Shown here piece after piece: positions 1-5,330 of a stretch of DNA of 6,409 nt (position 1 is its first letter; every line of letters starts with the position of its first letter). The stretch is from JBEEMU01 sp043778315 (GTDB taxonomy: Bacteria > Bacteroidota > Bacteroidia > Chitinophagales > Saprospiraceae). The translations under genes were made by a program, and so were the position numbers. The notes below the pieces were generated by a model. That model did no database searches. It was not told the DNA's origin and saw only the letters and a program-made list of their open reading frames with translations. The stretch spans positions 1 to 6,409 of the forward strand of contig JAYWGJ010000212.1 of the NCBI GenBank assembly GCA_043778315.1, read 5' to 3'.

Positions 1-58
1 ATTAAAACAAACACATAAATATTTTGGATTTATAACATACAAACACAACAAAACAATC

Positions 59-1495
59 ATGTTAGACACCAAATTAATACGCACCCTTGCGCTCCTCAAC
101 GTCGCGGAGCTAAGGGAGTTAAAGGATTTTATAGACGCGCCATTTTTTAATAAAAGCCCGATAATCAGCCGTTTATACGAGTATCTGCACGTTTACGCAC
201 CTACTTTTGGAAGTGAAGAGTACGACGACAAAGCCGCGCTAAATTATTGCTCGCCCAATGCGAAATATGAAGAAAGCGCGCTCGCCAAACTGCACTCCAA
301 ACTCCTAAAAGTAGTAGAAAAATACATCGCTTATCGCTACGCTTTCAAGGAGGAGAATACAGTTGCGCAAAGGGAAAAAAATAGCGAAATGGCATTATTG
401 CAATTTTATAATGACAGAAATCAAGCGAGTTCGGTGGAGCTTTCGCTCAAAAAAATGCGCAACTTACAAGCCGCACAGCCGCACCGCAACCGCGATTTTT
501 ACTACCAAGAATATCTGATTGATTTGGAGGTGAGCCGCTACGCGGGCAAAACCGACAACGGCATCGGCGACGTGCATTTTCAAGCCCTCAATAATTCGTT
601 AGATATTTTTTATTTGTGTACCAAATTGGAATTGCTTTGCCTGATGAAAAACAGACAACGCATGACCAAATTCGACTACGAACTGACGGGTTTCGAGACC
701 GTTTTGCGGTTTATACCCAAAAGTATTTACGCCAAAAACGAGTCGGTGCAGCTTTGGTACAAAGGTTTATTATTGCTACACGAACCGAATGTACCCCATT
801 ATAATGACCTAAAACAGGCTGTTTTTGCTGCGCCAACCTTGCTCACACAAGAGGAAACGCGCAATCTTTATACTTATTTGGAAAATACATCGCGGCAAAT
901 ATTTACCGAAAAAACGGAGTTCCTCGCCGAAGTTTTCGCGCTCTACGAAGCGCAATTAGCGTCTGGTTTACTATTGTATCAAGGCTATTTGCTGCCGCAA
1001 CTTTTTCTGAATATTGTGGTGGTCGCGCTCGCGCTCAAAAAAATGGATTGGTCGGCGCAGTTTGTAGCCGACAATCAGAACTTGGTGATGCCCGAACACG
1101 CGCATCGCGACGACGTATATCATCTCTCCAAAGCCTTGATAGCGTTTGAGTTACGCCACTACGACGCGGCATTAGATTACATCAATACTTGCCGCTTAGA
1201 CAATATTTATTTTAAAATAATAGAAAAAAGACTGCGTATGAAAATTTATCATACGAATAAAGAAGACTTGCTTTTGGACGGCTTGATTAATAGTTTTCGT
1301 AAATTTTTGTCGGATTCTAACGCCAAACTGCCCGAAACGCAGTTAGAGCCGCAGCGCGTTTTTATTACCGCTATCGTGAGTTTGAACAAGCTGTTTCAGG
1401 CTACGCCGCAAAAAATAAAAGCCCTCCGCAACGAATGGATAGCAAATCCTACGTTGCCCGAAAAGGAGTGGTTATTGTCACAATTACCAATTTGA
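59..1495 (+). CDS. Bacteroidota-specific helical protein of unknown function
   Basis: A 478-residue protein with no signal peptide or membrane segment, so probably cytoplasmic. It is rich in Leu, Lys, Glu and Tyr and looks almost wholly alpha-helical, possibly as TPR-like helical hairpins. The N-terminus carries the pattern I associate with a Bacteroidota family of uncharacterised proteins: a short helix, then an E-L-x-x-L-x-x-F segment leading into A-P-F-F-N-K (about residues 27-32) and an L-Y-E-Y-L helix. A second conserved-looking stretch, K-L-H-S-K-L-L-K-V-V-E-K-Y, follows near residues 78-90. The C-terminal part contains an S-F-R-K-F-L motif also typical of the family. The ATG at 59 is the first in frame and follows an A-rich leader with no Shine-Dalgarno sequence, as is normal in this phylum. 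No function is known to me. It is the only plus-strand gene here and stands apart from the minus-strand block. The reading frame is certain; the family assignment rests on recalled sequence patterns. Confidence 0.85.
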   Translation: MLDTKLIRTLALLNVAELRELKDFIDAPFFNKSPIISRLYEYLHVYAPTFGSEEYDDKAALNYCSPNAKYEESALAKLHSKLLKVVEKYIAYRYAFKEENTVAQREKNSEMALLQFYNDRNQASSVELSLKKMRNLQAAQPHRNRDFYYQEYLIDLEVSRYAGKTDNGIGDVHFQALNNSLDIFYLCTKLELLCLMKNRQRMTKFDYELTGFETVLRFIPKSIYAKNESVQLWYKGLLLLHEPNVPHYNDLKQAVFAAPTLLTQEETRNLYTYLENTSRQIFTEKTEFLAEVFALYEAQLASGLLLYQGYLLPQLFLNIVVVALALKKMDWSAQFVADNQNLVMPEHAHRDDVYHLSKALIAFELRHYDAALDYINTCRLDNIYFKIIEKRLRMKIYHTNKEDLLLDGLINSFRKFLSDSNAKLPETQLEPQRVFITAIVSLNKLFQATPQKIKALRNEWIANPTLPEKEWLLSQLPI

Positions 1496-1513
1496 AATTG
1501 CTAAAATTTTAGC
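1488..1513. repeat. Two abutting palindromes at a convergent gene junction
   Basis: CAATTTGAAATTG (1488-1500; 6-bp arms around one central base) shares its last G with GCTAAAATTTTAGC (1500-1513; a perfect 14-bp palindrome). The first contains the stop codon of the plus-strand gene (TGA, 1493-1495) and the second the stop codon of the minus-strand gene (TAA, 1509-1511). Only 13 bp separate the two genes. The stems are A/T-rich and no long T-run follows, so an efficient bidirectional terminator is possible but not clear. Confidence 0.45.
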
Positions 1514-2432
1514 GCAAGCCGCCTGTATGAACCGCTATTATTTTTGTCCCTTTCGGGAAATAACCGCGTTGTATCAAATCGAATAGACCGTAAAACATTT
1601 TGGCGGTGTAAACGTGTTCTATCGGAGTGCTTGTTTTTGTGGTAAAGTCGCTAATAAAATGGCGTAAAACAGCGTTTTGCTTGGCGTAGCCGCCAAAATG
1701 ATAGTCCGTGAATAAATCAAAATCGCTCGCTTTCGCGTTAATTATGGTATTTTTTTTGTTGTGCTGCGCAATGAAATTGCGCACATCGGCAGTCAAAAAA
1801 TCACCACCTTTCAACACCGAAAACGCGAGTACTTTGGCACGTCCGCCCAAGCCGACCGCAAGTCCTGCCGCCGTCGCGCCCGTTCCTGCGGCTACCGCTA
1901 CAAAATCGGCATCGGGCAAATCGACGAGCAGTTCGTCGGCGAGTTCGGCTACGCCTTGCACCGCACAGTCGCCCGAGCCGCCTTCGGGCAGCTCGTAAAA
2001 ATCGCCAAATTGCTGGCGTAAAGTGGCTGTAAATTCGGGTGTTCCGCGCAAGCGATAATCACTTCTCGATACAAAGTGTAGCAGCATTCCGTTTGCTTCC
2101 GCAAATTGCAGCGTGATGTTTAGCGGCTCGGTAAGTTCGCCACGAATAACGCCAATCGCTTGAAAATCAAGCAATTGAGCGGCGGCAGCCGTAGCATAAA
2201 TATGGTTAGAAAACGCGCCGCCATACGTCAATATCGTATTTTTATTGGCACTTTTATTGCCATTTTTATTGGCATTTTGCATCGCCGAAATATGGTATTT
2301 CAGCTTGCGCCATTTATTGCCTTGTAGCTGCGGGTGAACCAAATCCTCGCGTTTCACGAACACCCGAACGTCCGCCGCCGCCAATAAAGGCAGCGCAATT
2401 TCTTGTAGCGGCGCGGGTGCAAAATCGAGCAT
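1509..2432 (-). CDS. PLP-dependent ACC deaminase / D-cysteine desulfhydrase family enzyme
   Basis: A 307-residue fold-type II PLP enzyme. The family includes 1-aminocyclopropane-1-carboxylate deaminase and D-cysteine desulfhydrase, which release ammonia (and sulfide) from small amino acids. Visible motifs are K-R-E-D-L near residues 27-31; G-N-K-W-R-K with K40 as the predicted Schiff-base lysine and K43 matching the second family lysine; G-G-A-F-S-N-H with S75 matching the catalytic-site serine; I-R-G-E near 96; L-P-E-G-G-S near 148; the PLP-phosphate loop G-T-G-A-T near 183; and Y-T-A-K-M-F-Y and H-T-G-G near the C-terminus. The substrate cannot be told from sequence; many bacterial members act on D-cysteine rather than ACC. 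An Asn/Lys-rich insert lies between K43 and S75, and the chain stops right after H-T-G-G-L-R, where homologues often run several residues further. The ATG start lies 37 bp behind the amidohydrolase gene, so the two are probably one operon. Confidence 0.9.
   Translation of the reverse strand: MLDFAPAPLQEIALPLLAAADVRVFVKREDLVHPQLQGNKWRKLKYHISAMQNANKNGNKSANKNTILTYGGAFSNHIYATAAAAQLLDFQAIGVIRGELTEPLNITLQFAEANGMLLHFVSRSDYRLRGTPEFTATLRQQFGDFYELPEGGSGDCAVQGVAELADELLVDLPDADFVAVAAGTGATAAGLAVGLGGRAKVLAFSVLKGGDFLTADVRNFIAQHNKKNTIINAKASDFDLFTDYHFGGYAKQNAVLRHFISDFTTKTSTPIEHVYTAKMFYGLFDLIQRGYFPKGTKIIAVHTGGLR
2238..2274. repeat. 13-bp direct repeats encoding an Asn/Lys-rich insert
   Basis: ATTTTTATTGGCA occurs perfectly at 2238-2250 and 2262-2274. 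An 11-bp degenerate copy (CTTTTATTGCC) sits between them. Read on the minus strand inside the PLP-enzyme gene, this encodes the low-complexity segment N-A-N-K-N-G-N-K-S-A-N-K-N (about residues 53-65). The unit changes register between copies, yet the insert stays in frame. It looks like a repeat expansion in a surface loop between the PLP lysine and the conserved S-N-H motif. Confidence 0.7.
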
Positions 2433-2455
2433 TTTATTACAATAAAATTATAAGG

Positions 2456-2480
2456 TACTTTACTTTACTTCACTTCACTT
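2456..2480. repeat. Pentanucleotide tandem repeat (YACTT)5 across a stop codon
   Basis: Five head-to-tail units are visible: TACTT three times (2456-2470) then CACTT twice (2471-2480). On the minus strand this reads as AAGTG/AAGTA units. It covers the last codons and the TGA stop (2470-2472) of the amidohydrolase and runs into the 37-bp gap before the PLP-enzyme gene. Gain or loss of a unit would alter the extreme C-terminus or the intergenic spacing. Confidence 0.75.
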
Positions 2481-3405
2481 CTTTCACCAAAAAAAAGCCA
2501 TCGTTGCCTTGTTTTTGGTACAAAGGCATCAATATTAGCGCGTTTTCTGCTGCTTTTATGTCGCCCTTACGGTCGGTAGCGAGTATTTCTTTTGCTTTTA
2601 CGGCTTGAAAATTGAGGTAATTTGGGCGCATTTTGAAGCCGTCACCTGCGCGCACAATGTGTCTGTACAGCAGCTCCGCTTTGCGCGGCAACAAAGCGGC
2701 GCGTTCGCGCAACCGCAAATCGTGCTTGTCTTCTACGTCTTCGGGCTTCACCGAACCGACGGCACGCATCATATTAATAATAGCAGATACGGCGTTGGTG
2801 ACCGACTCCTCGTCGTCGTGTTGCCCCGACTCAAAAGTGAGTGTCACCGTTGGCAAACCCTCAAACGACCCATTAAAATAGGTCATCAAAGTGCCTTGCA
2901 ATAGCGCGTCGAAACCCGTCACGACAGGCGCGTACAGCGTCGCACCGATGCGCTCCGACTCCTCGGCGCGTGGCACGATAGTAAAAATTCCACCTTCGGC
3001 GGTCGTCGTATGCAGGTCGAGCAGAAAGATGCGGGCAGGCTGATATTTAGCGATTAAATCGCGGATAGTGTGCAGCAAGGCTTTCGCCTCGCGCTCTTCG
3101 GAAAGCAAGCGGTCATCGGGCGTAGTGTCTATATATTTCACCCGCTCAAAATCCCAAATCCGGTTCATATCGGTATCGATATAGCGTTTTTTCTTGGCTT
3201 TTGCTGTAATATTACCGACTAAACCGACAAATTGTCCGTAAAAAACAAAATCCTTATTTTTTATTTTTTCTTCTTGCAATAACCTTAAAACTGTATTTAC
3301 AGCCTTTTCGCCTGCGGGTTCGTTGCCATGCAAACCCGTAGTGACCAACAAGAGCGCGCCCTGTTCGCCATCGTCGTGAACGCCAATTATTCTATTATTA
3401 TCCAA
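2470..3405 (-). CDS. Succinylglutamate desuccinylase/aspartoacylase-family zinc amidohydrolase
   Basis: A 311-residue zinc carboxypeptidase-like enzyme of the AstE/AspA family, which cleaves N-acyl groups from amino acids (for example N-acetyl-aspartate or N-succinyl-glutamate). Visible motifs are G-L-H-G-N-E-P with H26 and E29 as the first two zinc ligands; D-M-N-R (79-82), matching the substrate-binding N-R pair; D-L-H-T-T with H132 as the third zinc ligand; and T-F-E-S-G with E192 as the likely catalytic glutamate. The last 100 or so residues form the family's C-terminal part, more charged and less conserved. No signal peptide, so cytoplasmic. No ATG lies in frame before the G-L-H-G-N-E motif. 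The frame is open back to a stop at 3430-3432, and TTG at 3403-3405 is the only usual start codon in between. Which N-acyl amino acid it cuts is not determined by the sequence, so I give no gene symbol. It probably heads a two-gene unit with the PLP enzyme downstream. Confidence 0.88.
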   Translation of the reverse strand: MDNNRIIGVHDDGEQGALLLVTTGLHGNEPAGEKAVNTVLRLLQEEKIKNKDFVFYGQFVGLVGNITAKAKKKRYIDTDMNRIWDFERVKYIDTTPDDRLLSEEREAKALLHTIRDLIAKYQPARIFLLDLHTTTAEGGIFTIVPRAEESERIGATLYAPVVTGFDALLQGTLMTYFNGSFEGLPTVTLTFESGQHDDEESVTNAVSAIINMMRAVGSVKPEDVEDKHDLRLRERAALLPRKAELLYRHIVRAGDGFKMRPNYLNFQAVKAKEILATDRKGDIKAAENALILMPLYQKQGNDGFFLVKEVK

Positions 3406-3438
3406 TATTACTACTATTTTTTTACTTATTTAGCTGAA

Positions 3439-3545
3439 TAAAATTAGGTGGGCTTATTTATCTACACTTGAAAAATAGCTTAAAAGCTACGTTTCACTAC
3501 GTTTTAACTATTTTTCGGCGTTCCCGATAATCCCACTTAATTTTA
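3439..3545. repeat. Nested inverted-repeat element in the serA-amidohydrolase gap
   Basis: The 149-bp gap 3406-3554 is mostly one nested inverted repeat. Outer arms of 14 bp with one mismatch (a G-T wobble) lie at 3439-3452 (TAAAATTAGGTGGG) and 3532-3545 (CCCACTTAATTTTA). Inner arms lie at 3470-3478 (GAAAAATAG) and 3508-3516 (CTATTTTTC), perfect over 9 bp. They continue, after a bulged C, with TTAAAA (3480-3485) against TTTTAA (3502-3507). The core carries the 8-bp direct repeat CTACGTTT at 3487-3494 and 3497-3504, and a competing small hairpin, AGCTTAAAAGCT, at 3477-3488. There is no open reading frame of note and no clear target-site duplication. It could be a MITE-like or other intergenic repeat, a structured 3' end for serA, or a leader element for the amidohydrolase. 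Confidence 0.6.
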
Positions 3546-3554
3546 AACATTTAT

Positions 3555-4505
3555 TTATTTTTTATAAAAATCGATGATGTGCTGCGCCAATTCCAAACTG
3601 ATATTGACTTGCGCCTCTACGGTTGCCGCGCCGATATGCGGCGTGAGCGAGATGCGCGGGTGCGCCAAAAGCTCCGCTCGCGGCGTAGGTTCGTTCTCAA
3701 AAACATCGAGTGCCGCGCCTATTACTTGTCCGCTTTCTAAGGCTGCCAACAAATCCGTTTCGTTAATCACGCCGCCACGCGCCGTATTGACCAACCAAAC
3801 GCCGTGCTTCATTTGCGCCAATTGCGCTGCGCCAATCATTTCGCCGCCCGGCACATGAACGCTTATCGCGTCCGCTTCGGCGAGCATCGCCTCCATACTT
3901 ACGGTCGGTAAAGTGATGTGAAAAGGAGTGTCGGGTGCTTGCGCCAACGACATATCGATGGTCGCGGATTTCAGGAACGGGTCGACGGGCAACACCCGCA
4001 TACCTGCGCCGAGCGCGATACGCGCTAAGGCTTGTCCGATACGCCCAAAGCCAATAATACCTAGATTTTTGCCTTTGAGCTGTACGCCTTTTTCGTAATT
4101 TTTTTTGAGGGTATTGAACTGCGTGTCGCCCACCAAAGGCATTTGCCGATTGGCATCAGGCAAAAAACGGAACATACCGAGCAGGTGTCCGAACGCGAGT
4201 TCAGCGACGGCTTGCGACGACGACGCGGGCGTATTCACCACCGTCATGCCCTTGCTGCGTGCATAATCCACATCGATATTATCCATACCTACGCCACCAC
4301 GAGCGATAAGTTGCAGGTTCGGGCAGCTATCAATTAATGCGGCGCGTACTTTTGTCGCGCTACGCACACAAAGTACTTGATAATCTTGCAGCGCAACGGC
4401 TAAATCTTCTTGCGCTACTTTTTCGGTCACGACAGTAAAACCTGCCGCTTCGAGCATTTTTTTACCGTCGGGGTGTATGCCATCGTTGGCTAATACTTTT
4501 ATCAT
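3555..4505 (-). CDS. serA: D-3-phosphoglycerate dehydrogenase, short form without ACT domain
   Basis: A 316-residue NAD-dependent 2-hydroxyacid dehydrogenase, most likely the enzyme that oxidises 3-phosphoglycerate to 3-phosphohydroxypyruvate, the first step of serine synthesis in the cytoplasm. The N-terminal substrate-binding half contains R-G-G-V-G-M-D-N-I-D (about 69-78). The NAD-binding half has G-F-G-R-I-G (about 152-157) followed by V-D-P, whose aspartate should contact the adenosine ribose. The catalytic trio is in place: Arg in N-T-A-R-G-G (about 243), Glu in F-E-N-E-P (about 272) and His in T-P-H-I-G (about 290). The chain ends soon after, so the regulatory ACT and intervening domains of longer SerA proteins are absent and serine feedback through them is not expected. 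A hydroxypyruvate or other 2-hydroxyacid reductase remains possible, but the R-G-G-V-G-M-D-N-I-D pattern favours SerA. No serC or serB lies nearby. It starts 80 bp behind the rhomboid gene and appears to have its own promoter. Confidence 0.88.
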   Translation of the reverse strand: MIKVLANDGIHPDGKKMLEAAGFTVVTEKVAQEDLAVALQDYQVLCVRSATKVRAALIDSCPNLQLIARGGVGMDNIDVDYARSKGMTVVNTPASSSQAVAELAFGHLLGMFRFLPDANRQMPLVGDTQFNTLKKNYEKGVQLKGKNLGIIGFGRIGQALARIALGAGMRVLPVDPFLKSATIDMSLAQAPDTPFHITLPTVSMEAMLAEADAISVHVPGGEMIGAAQLAQMKHGVWLVNTARGGVINETDLLAALESGQVIGAALDVFENEPTPRAELLAHPRISLTPHIGAATVEAQVNISLELAQHIIDFYKK

Positions 4506-4514
4506 TTTTATTTT

Positions 4515-4542
4515 TTTGTCAATTTTGATTTGTCAATTTTGA
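4515..4542. repeat. Perfect 14-bp tandem duplication in the serA leader
   Basis: TTTGTCAATTTTGA is repeated twice head to tail at 4515-4528 and 4529-4542. It lies between the putative -7 box (4547-4554) and the serA start codon (4503-4505), so it would be mostly transcribed as 5' leader on the minus strand. It may be a simple slippage duplication or a pair of binding sites for a regulator; the sequence alone does not decide. Confidence 0.8.
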
Positions 4543-4546
4543 ATTG

Positions 4547-4554
4547 CAAAAGTA
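4547..4554 (-). promoter_or_regulatory. Putative Bacteroidota -7 box for serA
   Basis: The minus strand reads TACTTTTG, an exact match to the Bacteroidota consensus TAnnTTTG, about 40 bp upstream of the serA ATG. It sits in the A/T-rich gap after the rhomboid stop codon. The -33 region has no clear TTG at the usual distance, so the promoter is inferred mainly from this box and its position. Confidence 0.42.
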
Positions 4555-4585
4555 GGCTATTTTTATTGAAAATATAGATTTAAAA

Positions 4586-5197
4586 TTAAAATCGAGTCCC
4601 GAAGGCACGCCAAAATTGTATGACTAAAAAACCCGTAATCATACCGCCCAAATGCGCCCAATGCGCTACGCCCGTTTGGAAACTGCCCGCGCCCATCACC
4701 AATTCTGTCCCGCCAAAAAGCACCACCGCGCCCCACGCAGGAAGTTCGATCGGCGGAAATAAAAGCTGCATACGATTGTTAGGAAACAACATTCCGTAAG
4801 CCAACATCACGCCAAAAACTGCACCCGACGCGCCCCAAGAGCTGTGCATCTCGCTGCCGTTAAAATAATGCACTTGTATATATACGACCAAAATATCGAA
4901 AGCGGACGCGCCCAAACCGCATAAAAGGTAGTAAAATAGGAAGCGGCGCGCACCCCAAACCATTTCTACGGCGGGTCCGAACATCGCCAAACCCAACATA
5001 TTCATAAAAATATGCGCTACGTTGGCGTGCATAAAAAAGCAGGTCACCAACTGATAAGGGTGAAAACCAGGCATTGTCGGATAATCTAAGGCGAGCATAC
5101 CGCGCTCGTTACCTAATAATATCAATGTGCCGATAAAAAAAAGGACGTTGATGATAATTAGATTTTTGACGATTTCGGTGAGTTGAAAATTTTGCAT
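4586..5197 (-). CDS. Rhomboid-family intramembrane serine protease
   Basis: A 203-residue integral membrane protein of about six hydrophobic segments, the compact six-helix bacterial rhomboid size. Rhomboids cut transmembrane segments of other membrane proteins within the lipid bilayer. Visible motifs are the H-A-N-V-A-H-I-F-M-N segment, where H62 and N66 match the oxyanion-site His and Asn of GlpG; an E-x-x-W-G at 78-82 in the place of the family's E-x-x-x-G loop; G-A-S-G with S124 as the nucleophile; and H-W-A-H-L-G-G with H182 as the catalytic histidine. All key residues are present, so it should be active. The natural substrate is unknown, and there is no soluble N-terminal domain as in GlpG. 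The ATG at 5197 fits the first helix, which starts near residue 10. It is preceded by a terminator and a -7-like box, so it probably begins a new transcript. Confidence 0.93.
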   Translation of the reverse strand: MQNFQLTEIVKNLIIINVLFFIGTLILLGNERGMLALDYPTMPGFHPYQLVTCFFMHANVAHIFMNMLGLAMFGPAVEMVWGARRFLFYYLLCGLGASAFDILVVYIQVHYFNGSEMHSSWGASGAVFGVMLAYGMLFPNNRMQLLFPPIELPAWGAVVLFGGTELVMGAGSFQTGVAHWAHLGGMITGFLVIQFWRAFGTRF

Positions 5198-5231
5198 AAT
5201 AGGCAGAATTGGTAACGTATTATTTACACAA

Positions 5232-5239
5232 CAAAACTA
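5232..5239 (-). promoter_or_regulatory. Putative Bacteroidota -7 box for the rhomboid gene
   Basis: The minus strand reads TAGTTTTG, an exact match to TAnnTTTG, about 35 bp upstream of the rhomboid ATG and downstream of the terminator at 5275-5310. A clear TTG -33 element at 17-23 bp upstream is not seen; only a T-run lies there. The placement between a terminator and a gene start makes the call plausible. Confidence 0.42.
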
Positions 5240-5274
5240 AGGCTTTTATTTATAAAACTCCTATTTTGGACAAT

Positions 5275-5310
5275 AAAAAAACGTTTACTTTTTTTGAAAA
5301 AAGTAAACGT
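5275..5310 (-). terminator. Intrinsic terminator of the T9SS surface-protein gene
   Basis: ACGTTTACTTTT (5281-5292) pairs perfectly with AAAAGTAAACGT (5299-5310) around a 6-base loop. The complementarity continues for two more pairs into the loop. On the minus strand the stem is followed directly by seven T residues (the A-run 5275-5281; its last A also pairs at the stem base). It begins about 20 bp after the stop codon of the surface-protein gene. On the plus strand no T-run follows, so it acts in one direction. The stem is A/T-rich but long. Confidence 0.82.
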
Positions 5311-5330
5311 TCAGAAAAAACATATTTTAT

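Noticed and set aside
18..27. TATTTTGG as a -7 box for the first gene
   Set aside because: It is one base short of TAnnTTTG, and the window starts too close to judge a -33 element.
1708..2021. Open frames on the plus strand inside the PLP-enzyme gene, with Ala/Pro/Ser-rich translations
   Set aside because: They lie wholly antisense to a gene with clear catalytic motifs, have biased composition from reading its codons backwards, and show no recognisable domain.
2431..2448. Inverted repeat ATTTTATT-AC-AATAAAAT next to the PLP-enzyme start codon
   Set aside because: It is all A/T with a 2-base loop and would be very unstable; such repeats are expected by chance in this A/T-rich leader.
3439..3446. 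Possible -7 box (TAATTTTA on the minus strand) for the amidohydrolase
   Set aside because: It misses the final G of TAnnTTTG, has no -33 TTG, and falls within the outer arm of the inverted repeat, so I do not list it as a promoter.
3574..3858. Plus-strand open frame of 94 codons antisense to serA
   Set aside because: It is a Cys/Ala/Ser-rich reverse reading of the serA coding strand with no motif and no promoter or start signal.
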